A stretch of DNA of 45,439 bases from Alphaproteobacteria bacterium (GCA_017471705.1 JAFUSH010000019.1:1-45439); one strand, 5' to 3'. Positions 1 through 9,520 are shown, counted from the first letter of the stretch. Notes: generated by a model from the sequence alone, not told the origin. A program made the numbers and translations.

Positions 1-1
1 A

Positions 2-133
2 GCGTTTTATGCGGATAAAGATTTGAGCGAGAGCGTGAGCTTGGGGACTGAACTGGGGGTAAGATTTAATCCGGAACACGGCAATGCCTCTAATGATTAT
101 CGCGCCTTGTTCGGATTGAGTTGGAACTTTTAA
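2..133 (+). CDS. C-terminal fragment of an outer-membrane beta-barrel protein
   Basis: The reading frame is open from the left edge to a TAA at 131-133 and gives 43 residues, ending in the residues LFGLSWNF. A terminal Phe preceded by alternating hydrophobic residues is the usual signature recognised by the BAM machinery at the end of outer-membrane beta-barrels. The fragment also has the short alternating-strand pattern of a barrel hairpin (LGTELGVRFNP). The start lies outside the window, so family and function cannot be named. The next gene starts 20 bases downstream on the same strand, so the two could be cotranscribed. Confidence 0.6.
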   Translation, partial: AFYADKDLSESVSLGTELGVRFNPEHGNASNDYRALFGLSWNF

Positions 134-153
134 GTGATTTACGGGGAAATTTT

Positions 154-3100
154 ATGGATAAAGATTTTTGGCGTTCAAAACGGTTTGTCCCGTTGTTGAT
201 TACGCAATTTTTCGGAGCGTTTAACGATAACCTTTTTAAAAATACTCTAATGACGTTTGTTGCTTATAAAATGGTTGCCGGTGAACAGACGGTAAGTATT
301 TATTCTAATATAATTGCCGCCATATTTATATTACCTTATTTTTTATTTTCGGCTTTCGCCGGATTATTGGCCGATAAGTACAACAGAGCATATCTGACCA
401 GAATATTGAAAGTCACCGAATTTATTTTGATGTTGGGAGCCGGTTTTCTGTTTGTGTATAAAAGTTTGTATCTTCTGATATTTATTTTATTTTTAATGGG
501 GCTTCAATCTACATTTTTCGGACCTATTAAATATGCTTTGTTGCCGCAGCTTTTGCGTTCCGAAGAATTAATTGCCGGTAATGCGTACGTTGAAGCCAGC
601 ACATATATCTCCATAATATTGGGTTCAATATTGGGAACTTTACTGCCGATACCCTGCAGTATTGCTTTATTGTTGACTTGTGCCGTAATAGGTATGATAT
701 CAAGTTATCAGATTCCGAGTACGGTAGGGTTGAGACCTGACGAAAAAATAAGTTTTAATATATTCAGGTTGATAGGCGAAAATTTGCGCTTAATTCGTTC
801 TCATATAATAGTATTCAGGGCAATTATCGGAGCAACGTGGTTTTGGATTTTGGGCACTTTTTTCTTAACGCAGCTTTTTCCGCTGTGCAGTAAAGTATTT
901 AATACGGAACCTGCAGTTGTTACGCTGTTCTTGATATTGTTTTCGCTGGGGGTTGGTGCCGGTTCGGTATTTTGCAATAAGCTGCTTAAAGGTGAGATAT
1001 CTATAGTTTACGTGCCGTTGAGTGCAATCGGTTTGAGTTTATGTGCATTTATGATTTACATTTTATCGGTAGGATTTAACGCTCCGGAACAAATGTTAAA
1101 GCTGAGCAAATTTTTATTTATGCCGCGCGGTTTTCTGATTTGTATATGTTTATTTGCCTTTGCGTTTATGGGCGGAATGTATGTAGTACCGTTAAATGCC
1201 TTGATGCAAAAAAAAGCACCGAGTAAATATGTGGCGGCGGTGATAGCCGGAAATAATATCGTCAATTCATTGGGAATGGTTGGTATTTCCGTTTTAGCCG
1301 TTGTTTTGGTTACACTCGGATTTAAAATTACCGATTTATTTTTATTTATTGCCGTTATCAGTGCCGGAGTAGCCTTTTATATATGTAAGTTGTTGCCTGA
1401 TGCACTGTTACGGTCAATATTTTGTTCGGTGCTTAATTTGTTTTTCCGAGTAAAGGTAGACGGACTGACAAATCTTCGCAATGCCGGCTCTAAAATTTTG
1501 ATTATTGCCAATCACGTTTCATTGTTGGACGGTATTTTGATTGCCGCCTATCTGCCGCGTAAAATTACTTTTGCCATAGACGGAGCTTGGGGAGCTAAGT
1601 GGTATGTGAAAATATTCAGCGGTATAGTTGATTTTTATCCGCTTAATCCGACAAATCCGCTTTCGGTTCGCTCTTTGATAGATGTTGTTAATCAGGGCAA
1701 AACCGTGATGATTTTTCCCGAAGGGCGGATAAGTGTTACCGGTTCATTAATGAAGATATACGAAGGAGCCGGAGTGGTTGCCGAAAAATCGGGAGCTAAA
1801 ATAGTTCCGCTCAGAATTGACGGAGCCCAATATTCAAAGTTTTCGTACATAGGCAATTTAATTAAGACGCAGATGTTTCCTAAAATCAAATTATCCGTTT
1901 TGCCGGCGTGTAATTTGAATATACTGCAGAATGTCAGCGCTCGCGAGCGTCGTCGTCTGACATCTTTGCAGCTTCACGATATTATGGCGGATATGATATA
2001 TAATACTACCGAGAAAAATCAGCCGTTGTTTAATTTATTGCTTAATGCCGAAAGACTTTACGGAAGCAAACATAAAATTGCTCAGGATGTGACGGGAAAT
2101 ACTTTGTCTTATTCACAATTTATTCTGAAAACATACGTTTTGGGAGAAGCATATTTATCGGCCTTGGGTAATGATAAAAATATAGGCATTTTGTTACCGA
2201 ACAGTTTGGCATCGGCTGTCAGTTTTTTTGCATTGCATTGTTCTGATAAGTTACCGGTAATGCTTAATTTTTCATTGGGTACAAAACAATTTTCGTCTTG
2301 TTTGAAAACCGTTAATGTCAAAAAAGTAATTACTTCCCGTCGTTTTATTGAACAAGGACAACTGCAATATTTGATTGACTGCGCCGAAAAATACGGATGT
2401 GAAGTCATATATTTGGAGGAATTTGCCAAGAAAATAAAGTTAACTGATAAAATCAAAGGAATATGGAAATATCTTCTGCGAAAACCTATAAAATGCGATA
2501 GTAAAGAAGCCGCAGTCATTTTGTTTACTTCCGGTTCCGAAGGATTGCCGAAGGCAGTTTTATTATCACATCGCAATTTGCAGGCTAATGTGCTGCAAAT
2601 TCATTTGGCGGTACCGTTTCACGCTCGCGATGTTATTTTGAATGCCTTGCCGATGTTTCATTCGTTTGGGTTGACAGTAGGTACTATTCTACCTTTCTTA
2701 TACGGCGTAAAAACATATTTTTATCCGTCACCGCTGCATTATCGCATTATTCCGGAAGTAGCATATAATCTGCAGGCTACGGCTGTTTTGGGAACGGATA
2801 CGTTTTTATACGGTTATGGTCGAATGGCAAATCCGTACGACTTTTTCTCCGTACGTTTTGCGGTCGTCGGCGGTGAAAAATTGAAAGAACGCACGGCAGA
2901 TTTATGGATGCAAAAGTTCGGAGTGCGAATTTTTGAAGGCTACGGCACTACCGAAACCTCTCCGGTGATTTCCGTTAATACGCCGATGTTTTATCGCAAC
3001 GACACGGTAGGACGCTTTTTACCGCAAATTGAGCATCGGTTGGAAAAAGTAAACGGCGTGGATAACGGCGGAAAATTATTGGTTAAGGCAGATAATGTTA

Positions 3101-3531
3101 TGATGGGTTATATTAAACCCGAAAAACCGGAGGTGTTGCAAAAAGCCGATGTTTGGTATGATACCGGAGATATTGTGCAAATTGATGAAGACGGTTTTAT
3201 TCATATCAGCGGACGAGCCAAACGTTTTGCTAAAATCGGCGGAGAGATGGTGTCTTTGACGGCTATCGAACAAATTTTGGATGAAATGTATCCTGATGCA
3301 AAGCAGGGAATTATCGCCGTCAGTGATGATAAAAAAGGTGAAAAACTGGTGCTGATTACCAATATTGAAAATACAAATGTTAAAGAAATTCAAAAATATT
3401 TTCGCATTCAAGGTTTAAGCGATTTATGGATTCCCAAAGAGATTTTATATATAAAATCTCCGCCGCTCTTAGGCAGCGGTAAGTTCGATTATGTCACGGC
3501 AGAAGCTAAGTATATAAACGAAGAAAAATAA
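154..3531 (+). CDS. aas: LplT-PlsC-acyl-ACP synthetase fusion (Aas-like phospholipid acyltransferase)
   Basis: This 1125-residue protein combines three activities normally used for lysophospholipid rescue at the inner membrane. Residues 1 to about 415 form a 12-helix MFS transporter of the LplT type. A PlsC acyltransferase domain follows, with the H-x4-D motif (His454, Asp459) and a FPEGR motif at 521-525. The C-terminal part is an AMP-binding acyl-ACP/acyl-CoA synthetase with the P-loop TSGSEGLPK from 792, YGTTE near 930 and YDTGD at 1002-1006. The expected roles are flipping lysophospholipid, activating a fatty acid with ATP, and re-acylating the lipid. I chose the ATG at 154 because it has GGGGA about 6 bases upstream; an upstream TTG at 121 would overlap the previous gene and has no ribosome site. 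A two-domain paralogue lacking the transporter lies at 7227-9410. Confidence 0.9.
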   Translation: MDKDFWRSKRFVPLLITQFFGAFNDNLFKNTLMTFVAYKMVAGEQTVSIYSNIIAAIFILPYFLFSAFAGLLADKYNRAYLTRILKVTEFILMLGAGFLFVYKSLYLLIFILFLMGLQSTFFGPIKYALLPQLLRSEELIAGNAYVEASTYISIILGSILGTLLPIPCSIALLLTCAVIGMISSYQIPSTVGLRPDEKISFNIFRLIGENLRLIRSHIIVFRAIIGATWFWILGTFFLTQLFPLCSKVFNTEPAVVTLFLILFSLGVGAGSVFCNKLLKGEISIVYVPLSAIGLSLCAFMIYILSVGFNAPEQMLKLSKFLFMPRGFLICICLFAFAFMGGMYVVPLNALMQKKAPSKYVAAVIAGNNIVNSLGMVGISVLAVVLVTLGFKITDLFLFIAVISAGVAFYICKLLPDALLRSIFCSVLNLFFRVKVDGLTNLRNAGSKILIIANHVSLLDGILIAAYLPRKITFAIDGAWGAKWYVKIFSGIVDFYPLNPTNPLSVRSLIDVVNQGKTVMIFPEGRISVTGSLMKIYEGAGVVAEKSGAKIVPLRIDGAQYSKFSYIGNLIKTQMFPKIKLSVLPACNLNILQNVSARERRRLTSLQLHDIMADMIYNTTEKNQPLFNLLLNAERLYGSKHKIAQDVTGNTLSYSQFILKTYVLGEAYLSALGNDKNIGILLPNSLASAVSFFALHCSDKLPVMLNFSLGTKQFSSCLKTVNVKKVITSRRFIEQGQLQYLIDCAEKYGCEVIYLEEFAKKIKLTDKIKGIWKYLLRKPIKCDSKEAAVILFTSGSEGLPKAVLLSHRNLQANVLQIHLAVPFHARDVILNALPMFHSFGLTVGTILPFLYGVKTYFYPSPLHYRIIPEVAYNLQATAVLGTDTFLYGYGRMANPYDFFSVRFAVVGGEKLKERTADLWMQKFGVRIFEGYGTTETSPVISVNTPMFYRNDTVGRFLPQIEHRLEKVNGVDNGGKLLVKADNVMMGYIKPEKPEVLQKADVWYDTGDIVQIDEDGFIHISGRAKRFAKIGGEMVSLTAIEQILDEMYPDAKQGIIAVSDDKKGEKLVLITNIENTNVKEIQKYFRIQGLSDLWIPKEILYIKSPPLLGSGKFDYVTAEAKYINEEK

Positions 3532-3599
3532 ATTAAATATTTATTTGCACATCAAAAAAAAATAATGTACTATGACGAAAACAATATGGAGAATATAAA

Positions 3600-4079
3600 A
3601 TGTTTAAAAAGATTTTTGATATAATGTCATTAGTTGCTGTTTTGGGACTTTTTGTATGTTTTGATGCAACGGCCGGCGTCCAATTCCTTCCGGGTAGCGG
3701 AGCCAGCGGAAATATTCGAGCCAGCAGAGGAAATCCTTGCACGGGATATAATCTCACCTCTGCAAAATGTGCAGGTAAGGCCTGTAGCATTGGTTGGAAT
3801 TGCCTTACTTGTACCAATGCCAAAGGTAAGTATTATAAATGTACGGAGCTTAAATGTGAAGCAGGTTATACAGCTGGAAAAGTGTCTTGTCCTCCGTGCC
3901 AAAAGTATGAATATAAGGGATTTGCCGGAAATCGGATATGTGGCAGATGCGCCATTATTAACGGATGCTTGGAAAATGCTGAAGGAGAAGAATATACTTC
4001 GTTTAAGTACGTTATAGGTGTTAGCGTAAACGGAAACAAAATTAATAATTTAGAAGAAACCGGATATAGGTTGAAATAA
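3600..4079 (+). CDS. small Cys-rich secreted protein, unknown function
   Basis: The 159-residue product begins with a signal peptide (basic MFKK, hydrophobic stretch to about residue 20, likely cleavage after ATA at 25). The mature part carries 12 cysteines between residues 47 and 123, mostly in CxxC or Cx4-5C spacings, so it probably folds around disulfides in the periplasm or outside the cell. I recognise no named family. The ATG at 3600 follows GGAG at 3588-3591. The gene stands alone between the Aas-like gene and a bidirectional terminator. The last 35 residues lack Cys and may form a separate beta-rich tail. Confidence 0.7.
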   Translation: MFKKIFDIMSLVAVLGLFVCFDATAGVQFLPGSGASGNIRASRGNPCTGYNLTSAKCAGKACSIGWNCLTCTNAKGKYYKCTELKCEAGYTAGKVSCPPCQKYEYKGFAGNRICGRCAIINGCLENAEGEEYTSFKYVIGVSVNGNKINNLEETGYRLK

Positions 4080-4103
4080 ATTTTAATTCCGAAATAGAAA
4101 AAA

Positions 4104-4128
4104 CTCCTCCGATACGGAGGAGTTTTTT
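4104..4128. terminator. bidirectional intrinsic terminator
   Basis: A perfect 8-bp stem CTCCTCCG/CGGAGGAG with an ATA loop is preceded by an A run and followed by six T. It can end both the Cys-rich gene from the left and the phoB-rpe transcript from the right. Confidence 0.85.
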
Positions 4129-4824
4129 CTAGCTTATGTCGTGGTCATCTATTGAATATCCGGTTGAGCGAATGGTGCGAATATAATCCGGACCGAATTC
4201 GTTAAGGGCTTTTCGCAGCCTTCTTATATGTACGTCAACCGTTCTGGATTCCACATATATGCTGTTACCCCAAACCTCTTTCAATAAATCTTCTCTTGAG
4301 AAAACCTGTCTCGGAGAAGAAATCAACATCTTAAGTATTTTGAACTCTGTAGGAGCTAATTGGATATAGTTATCTCCGCGGAATACTTTTTTTTCTTTTG
4401 TTTTTAATACTATATCATTAAAGCTATATTCCTTTTTTTCATTATCCCCCATATTTTCGGTGCGACGCAGGTTTGTTTGGATACGCGCTAACAATTCCGG
4501 CACCGAAAACGGCTTGGTAACATAATCATCTGCACCAGCCGAAAGTCCGGCGATTTTATCTTCTTCCTGCCCTTTGGCCGTAAGCATAATGATGGGAGTA
4601 TTTTTATGTTCCGGATTGTTGCGAATGATTTTGCACAGTTCCAATCCGGATATTTCCGGCAACATCCAATCCAACAATATTAATGAAGGATTTTCTTTTT
4701 CAACAACCGGTAAAACTTTGTTGCCTTGCGAAACATAAATGGTTTCATAGCCGGCTTTTTCTAAGTTGTATTTAATTAACAAGGCAATAGCCTGTTCATC
4801 TTCCACAATTAAAATAGTTGCCAT
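4129..4824 (-). CDS. phoB: PhoB-family response regulator (OmpR/PhoB type)
   Basis: This 231-residue two-domain transcription factor has a receiver domain at about 1-120 and a winged-helix DNA-binding domain at about 130-228. The phosphorylation pocket is intact: acidic pair Glu8/Asp9, phospho-acceptor Asp52 in LLDWMLP, Thr82 and Lys104 in VTKPF. The output domain ends with the typical RRLR-KAL and IRTIRSTGYS segments. The overall sequence looks closest to PhoB, the phosphate-starvation regulator, but no phoR kinase or phoU lies nearby, so the stimulus is inferred from similarity only. Its ATG overlaps the stop codon of rpe by one base (TAATG), which points to translational coupling. Confidence 0.85.
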   Translation of the reverse strand: MATILIVEDEQAIALLIKYNLEKAGYETIYVSQGNKVLPVVEKENPSLILLDWMLPEISGLELCKIIRNNPEHKNTPIIMLTAKGQEEDKIAGLSAGADDYVTKPFSVPELLARIQTNLRRTENMGDNEKKEYSFNDIVLKTKEKKVFRGDNYIQLAPTEFKILKMLISSPRQVFSREDLLKEVWGNSIYVESRTVDVHIRRLRKALNEFGPDYIRTIRSTGYSIDDHDIS

Positions 4825-5474
4825 TATTTTCTCCTCAAATTTTGCATTTGCTTGATAATCGCTTGCGGATTATCAGCTTTAAAAATTGCGCTTCCCGCCA
4901 CTAAGACGTCAGCACCGTTTTGTACGCAATCATCGGCAGTTTGCAGATTTATACCGCCGTCAACTTCCAAAGTAATACTGCGCCCCTCAATCATCTTTGC
5001 CGTCTGAGCAATCTTAGCTAGTTTGCTGCGCATAAAACTTTGCCCGCCGAATCCCGGTTCAACTGTCATAATCAAAATATTATCGATATCATTTAGAAAA
5101 GGTTCCAACATTGTAACCGAAGTATCGGGCTTTACGGATATTCCGACTTTAAGATTATGCTTTTTTAATTCGCTTATAACGCTATTTATATCAGAAGTCG
5201 CTTCATAATGAAATGTTATCATATCTGCACCGCTGTTATAAAACATAGGTATAAACAAAAGCGGATTTTCCACCATAATGTGCACATCAAAGAACAGTTT
5301 GCTCAAAGGACGCATTTGCCGCACAAAATCGGGACCGAAACTTAAATTCGGAACAAAATGTCCGTCCATAATGTCAAAATGCAACCAATCGGCACCGGCT
5401 TCTTCAGCCAGTTTTATTTGTTCTCTCAAATTACCTAAATCCGCAGCCAACAGACTCGGTGCAATCAATACCAT
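4824..5474 (-). CDS. rpe: ribulose-phosphate 3-epimerase
   Basis: The 216-residue TIM-barrel enzyme interconverts D-ribulose 5-phosphate and D-xylulose 5-phosphate in the pentose phosphate pathway. Metal and catalytic ligands fall in the expected places: His32 and Asp34 (LHFDIMDGHF), His65 (DVHIMVENP) and Asp172 (LEVDGGIN). The phosphate-gripping MTVEPGFGGQ loop is at about 136-145. Length is normal for the family. The start is supported by AAGGAGAG just upstream of the ATG. It is the first gene of a two-gene unit with the phoB-type regulator; that pairing has no obvious metabolic logic. Confidence 0.95.
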   Translation of the reverse strand: MVLIAPSLLAADLGNLREQIKLAEEAGADWLHFDIMDGHFVPNLSFGPDFVRQMRPLSKLFFDVHIMVENPLLFIPMFYNSGADMITFHYEATSDINSVISELKKHNLKVGISVKPDTSVTMLEPFLNDIDNILIMTVEPGFGGQSFMRSKLAKIAQTAKMIEGRSITLEVDGGINLQTADDCVQNGADVLVAGSAIFKADNPQAIIKQMQNLRRK

Positions 5475-5526
5475 ACCACTCTCCTTATTTTAATAGTAAA
5501 ACAAGAAGGTTAAATTGTGGTAAAAA

Positions 5527-6603
5527 CTATAATGAGTTTTTGATTATGCCGCCGCCTAAAATAATGTCATCTTTGTACAAAACAACCGATTGTCCGGGAG
5601 CTATAGCTTTTTGTTTGGCAAAAAAATCCACTTGAATCTGCTCTCTATTTATCGGGGTAACCTTAACCGCCACCGGTTGCTGTGATGAACGTATTTTAGC
5701 TTCGCACTCAATAGGAGCTTCAATTCCTTTAATTGCCGACCAACACAAATTATCGGCAATTAAGCCGTTACGTTCACATTCTTCTTCAAAACCGACGATA
5801 ACTTCATTCTTATCTTTGTTGAATCCCAAAACATAAAGAGGGCGCTCGGCGGATATTCCCATTCCGCGGCGCTGTCCTACGGTGTAATTCCATATTCCCG
5901 TATGCTGACCGAGTATTTTGCCGTCTTGCGTCACAAAGTTACCGATTTGCGGTTCATTTTGCAAAATGTCGTTAATATCACCCGAATAAAAATCTTGGCT
6001 GTCAGGTTTGTCCGAAACCGCTAATTTGTATTTAACGGCCAATTCGCGCACCTGTTTTTTGGTTAATTCGCCCAATGGCATAATCACCCGACTTAATTGT
6101 TCTTGAAGCAAGCGATATAAAAAATAAGATTGATCTTTTGTGTTATCGACGCCGCGTTTAATCGTGTATCGTTTATTTTGTTCGTTATATATGATTTGCG
6201 CATAGTGTCCGGTTGCAAATTTATCAAATTCAATGCCTTGTGCTTTCGCTTCATCAGGCAAGGCGCTGAATTTTATGAATGAATTACACATAACGCACGG
6301 ATTTGGTGTGCGTCCGGCTTTGTATTCGCTTTTGAAATTGTCAAGAACCATTTGTTGATAACGTTTGGAGCAGTCCAGAACGTAATAAGGAATCCCCAAG
6401 CTATGACAGATTTGCTTAGCTGTGTCGATATCCTGTTCTTCGTGCGGCGAAAAACAGGAATCGGCGTGAATATCACCGGAAAATTTAGTATCTTTATTCC
6501 AAATAGACATTGTGGCCCCGATAACTTCGTGTCCCTGACTTTTAAGCATAGCCGCAACTACAGATGAATCAACGCCTCCGCTCATACCAACCAAAATTTT
6601 CAT
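5527..6603 (-). CDS. mnmA: tRNA 2-thiouridine(34) synthase MnmA, variant lacking the usual second Cys
   Basis: The 358-residue enzyme adds sulfur to U34 of tRNAs for Lys, Glu and Gln in the cytoplasm. The N-terminal PP-loop GMSGGVDSS (6-14) binds ATP. The first catalytic Cys lies in GRTPNPCVMCN (Cys103, with Cys106 nearby), and TVGQRRG marks the central domain. The segment that in E. coli reads SQDICFIG, with the second catalytic Cys, here reads DSQDFYSGD (201-209) and has no Cys. The region around 50-78 (SCFSPHEEQDID) also differs from the E. coli form. This may be a distinct MnmA subgroup rather than a defect, because the rest is intact. A weak AAGGG precedes the ATG. Confidence 0.9.
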   Translation of the reverse strand: MKILVGMSGGVDSSVVAAMLKSQGHEVIGATMSIWNKDTKFSGDIHADSCFSPHEEQDIDTAKQICHSLGIPYYVLDCSKRYQQMVLDNFKSEYKAGRTPNPCVMCNSFIKFSALPDEAKAQGIEFDKFATGHYAQIIYNEQNKRYTIKRGVDNTKDQSYFLYRLLQEQLSRVIMPLGELTKKQVRELAVKYKLAVSDKPDSQDFYSGDINDILQNEPQIGNFVTQDGKILGQHTGIWNYTVGQRRGMGISAERPLYVLGFNKDKNEVIVGFEEECERNGLIADNLCWSAIKGIEAPIECEAKIRSSQQPVAVKVTPINREQIQVDFFAKQKAIAPGQSVVLYKDDIILGGGIIKNSL

Positions 6604-6625
6604 ATACAGCCCTTTTTACAAACAA

Positions 6626-6652
6626 AAGAACTTCGGAATATCCGAAGTTCTT
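6626..6652 (-). terminator. intrinsic terminator after ssb
   Basis: A perfect 12-bp stem (AAGAACTTCGGA and its complement) encloses a 3-base loop, followed on the minus strand by a T-rich run. It sits between ssb and mnmA, so mnmA needs its own promoter in the short gap or depends on readthrough. Confidence 0.75.
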
Positions 6653-6668
6653 GATACGGTTAAAATCA

Positions 6669-7136
6669 CTAGAACGGGATATCGTCATCCAAATCCGAAG
6701 GTGTGGTTGCCGCTGAATTATCCCAACCCGAAGACGGAGAGGAAGAAAATACATCATTCATCTCTGCGGAACCTGCATCGGAATTTCTGGCATCCAACAT
6801 CATCAAAGTACCGGCGTAATTTTGCAATACAACTTCTGTGGTATAACGGTCATTACCGCTGTTATCTTTCCACGAGCGTGTTTGCAGCTGCCCTTCAATA
6901 TACACTTTGGAACCTTTGCGCAAATATCTTTCGGCGGTATCAGCCAAAGCGCTGTTAAAAATAACGATACGATGCCACTCGGTTTTCTCTTTACGCTCGC
7001 CGGTAGTTTTATCTTTCCAACTGTCTGAGGTTGCCAAACGCAGATTAACAACTTTGGCACCGCTTTGGGTGTTGCTTACCACCGGATCAGCCCCCAGATT
7101 ACCGACTAAAATAACTTTATTTATACTTCCTGCCAT
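6669..7136 (-). CDS. ssb: single-stranded DNA-binding protein
   Basis: This 155-residue SSB coats single-stranded DNA in replication, repair and recombination. The OB fold spans about residues 1-112, beginning [15 protein letters not shown] and including the conserved TEWHRIV segment. A flexible Ser-rich linker leads to the acidic tip DLDDDIPF, which recruits partner enzymes. Length and layout match proteobacterial SSBs. AAGGAAAG lies upstream of the ATG. The gene appears monocistronic, closed by a 12-bp hairpin terminator. Confidence 0.97.
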   Translation of the reverse strand: MAGSINKVILVGNLGADPVVSNTQSGAKVVNLRLATSDSWKDKTTGERKEKTEWHRIVIFNSALADTAERYLRKGSKVYIEGQLQTRSWKDNSGNDRYTTEVVLQNYAGTLMMLDARNSDAGSAEMNDVFSSSPSSGWDNSAATTPSDLDDDIPF

Positions 7137-7226
7137 TATTTCTTTCCTTTTAATATTTTTAACTTAACACATCATACTTTATTTTGTTTGCAAAGCAACC
7201 ACAAAACAACAAATTACACAAATTTA

Positions 7227-9410
7227 TCAAGCAGCCTTTTCTGCAGTTGCCGATAACTCTTCCATAACTTCTCTTTTCAGAGTTACGTTATCCGATTTAC
7301 CGGTAGCAAATACCGGTAATTTATCGTGATAAAGAATTATTCTCGGTAAATAAAGTTCCGACATTCCGTTGTTTTTAACATATTCGTGCAGCATTGAAGA
7401 TGTCACGCTTCTGTTATTGGTAACCAGAACAATTTGTTCTCCCTTGCTTTCGTGCGGAATTGCCACAACACCGTAATTGTACTCTCCCATACTTTCGGTA
7501 GCGGCAATGACCATATCCTGTACAGCGTTCAATGAAACCATCTCGCCGCCGATTTTAGCAAAACGCTTAATACGGTCTTTAATGGTGAAGAAACCGATTT
7601 CATCCATATCAACCACATCACCGGTATGGTACCATCCGTTTTGCGGAGGAACCAAAACTCCCGGATTATCCGCCATATAATATCCGAGCATAACATTCGG
7701 ACCTTTAACGCATAATTCGCCGCCTCTTTCGATGCCGTCAACCGGTTCAATTCTGTACTGCATTCCCGGCAATAATTTACCGATAGAGCCGAATTTGTTG
7801 AAAATACCGTTATTGGCGGTCATTACCGGAGAACATTCCGTGGCGCCGTATGCCTCCATCATTCTGACGCCGGAATGCTCCATCCACATATTGCGTGTAT
7901 CAGGTTTAGCCGCTTCTCCGCCGGAATACATCAAACGTATATTATGAAAGTCATAAGGATGAGCGATTTTGGCATATCCGCGTAAGAAAGTATCCGTACC
8001 AATCATCAAGGTAACTCCCAATTCATACACTAATTCCGCTACTACACGATAGTGCAGAGGAGATGGATATAAAAACAGTTTGGCACCTTGGAACAGCGGA
8101 AACAGCATACCGACCATCAAACCGAAACTGTGGAACATCGGCAGAGCATTGAACAACATATCTTTGAAAGTTATGGTCTGAATTGCCGCCAGTTGATTTA
8201 CATTGGCAATTAAATTGGCGTGGCTTAACAAAACCGCTTTCGGAGCTCCTTCCGAACCGGAGGTGAACAAAATAACAGCCTTTTTATCGCCGCCTTTTTT
8301 GTGCGGTACACGCTTTACTTTATAGCTCAAGAAGGCGCTGATTTTAGTCCACAGCGACATATTTTTGGCGATGTCTTCCAGATACACGATTTTGTATCCT
8401 GCCTTTTCGAGTGCTTCCACGGCCGGCTCGAGTTTGCCTTTAATTATAAAAGTCTTTGAGGTTATAACGGTTTTGACCATCGCCGTATGGCACATAGAAA
8501 CCATATTTTTGGCACCAACCGAGAAATTAATCATAACCGGAGTACGTTCAAATGCAGACAGCCCGAAGAATGCACATACGGTGGCAATGGCATTAGGTAA
8601 CAAAACCCCGACGTTTTCGTTGGGAACCGTAAACTTTTTAAATGAGCGCCCCAAAGCAAATGCCGCTACGATGATGTCTTTATAAGATTTCTTCTTGCGG
8701 TTGACATCTTCAATAATACGCGGACGTTTGGAAAACCATCCTGTGCGTGAATAAACTTTAGCGGTTTTCATCAATTGGGCAAAAATGGAAATATTCGGAT
8801 CATAATTAATTTTAAATCCCATTTCGCGCAAGATTATATAAACTTCGTTGCTGATGTGGTCACGTTGGCGGCGCAATTCATCTTTGAGCTTGAAATTGCG
8901 AGGCTTCCCGACAAATATACGCATTTTCGGAAGCGGTCGATGCGGAAGTCTGCCTTTTGTTTTAGAAAAATATCCGTATTGCGGACCGTCAATCCAAACC
9001 GGAATAAGCGGGGCTTTTGATTTATCGGCAACCAGTCCCGGAGCTTCATATATCTTCATTAATCCGCCGTCTTCGGTAATACGTCCCTCGGCAAAAATGA
9101 CTACCAATCTGTTTTCGTCAACGGTGGCAATTAATTTTTTTATATCTGCCGGTTCAATCGGGTTAAATTGTATTACATCGGCTCTTTGCATAAGAAATCG
9201 TATCCAGTGGCGGCGGTATAAATGTCCGTTGAGGGCAAATACCGGATTTCCGGGTAAAAAGGCAAACAGCAGAATCGGATCCAAATACGATACGTGATTA
9301 ACCACAAAAACACCTTTTTTCGGCAATTTATCGGTATCAAATTCAAAAATACACGTGGCTTTCATTAATGTGAGAATACATCTTAAACAAAGTCTGACAA
9401 AGTCTTTCAC
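7227..9410 (-). CDS. PlsC acyltransferase - acyl-ACP/acyl-CoA synthetase fusion
   Basis: This 727-residue protein has an N-terminal PlsC domain (NHVSYLD near 38-44, FAEGR near 104-108) and a C-terminal AMP-binding domain with P-loop TSGSEGAPK, the YGATE motif and the YHTGD motif. It is a paralogue of the C-terminal two thirds of the fusion at 154-3531 but has no transporter part. It probably activates fatty acids with ATP and transfers them to a lysophospholipid at the inner membrane. The start is GTG at 9408-9410 with AGGAAAGG about 8 bases upstream. It is divergent from a FadL-type porin, so import across the outer membrane and activation at the inner membrane may be co-regulated from the shared 267-base gap. 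Confidence 0.88.
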   Translation of the reverse strand: MKDFVRLCLRCILTLMKATCIFEFDTDKLPKKGVFVVNHVSYLDPILLFAFLPGNPVFALNGHLYRRHWIRFLMQRADVIQFNPIEPADIKKLIATVDENRLVVIFAEGRITEDGGLMKIYEAPGLVADKSKAPLIPVWIDGPQYGYFSKTKGRLPHRPLPKMRIFVGKPRNFKLKDELRRQRDHISNEVYIILREMGFKINYDPNISIFAQLMKTAKVYSRTGWFSKRPRIIEDVNRKKKSYKDIIVAAFALGRSFKKFTVPNENVGVLLPNAIATVCAFFGLSAFERTPVMINFSVGAKNMVSMCHTAMVKTVITSKTFIIKGKLEPAVEALEKAGYKIVYLEDIAKNMSLWTKISAFLSYKVKRVPHKKGGDKKAVILFTSGSEGAPKAVLLSHANLIANVNQLAAIQTITFKDMLFNALPMFHSFGLMVGMLFPLFQGAKLFLYPSPLHYRVVAELVYELGVTLMIGTDTFLRGYAKIAHPYDFHNIRLMYSGGEAAKPDTRNMWMEHSGVRMMEAYGATECSPVMTANNGIFNKFGSIGKLLPGMQYRIEPVDGIERGGELCVKGPNVMLGYYMADNPGVLVPPQNGWYHTGDVVDMDEIGFFTIKDRIKRFAKIGGEMVSLNAVQDMVIAATESMGEYNYGVVAIPHESKGEQIVLVTNNRSVTSSMLHEYVKNNGMSELYLPRIILYHDKLPVFATGKSDNVTLKREVMEELSATAEKAA

Positions 9411-9446
9411 GGATTTAACCTTTCCTGTAGTTACATAGTATCCTTT

Positions 9447-9474
9447 GTTATACCACAGGTTAAAATTTTGTAAA
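9447..9474 (-). promoter_or_regulatory. candidate sigma-70 promoter for the PlsC/synthetase gene
   Basis: On the minus strand, TTTACA (9469-9474) is followed after 16 bases by TATAAC (9447-9452), about 35 bases ahead of the GTG start. The match is moderate and based on consensus alone. Confidence 0.4.
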
Positions 9475-9520
9475 CAAAATAACCTTATTAATCAACAAGC
9501 GGAAAATGACAGTTAATACG

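Noticed and set aside
121..153. Upstream TTG start for the Aas-like fusion
   Set aside because: It overlaps the preceding barrel gene, lacks a ribosome site and adds residues absent from MFS starts; the ATG at 154 has GGGGA.
2109..2576. 155-codon minus-strand open frame inside the Aas-like gene
   Set aside because: It is antisense to a conserved domain, has no family features and no ribosome site; a shadow of the real frame.
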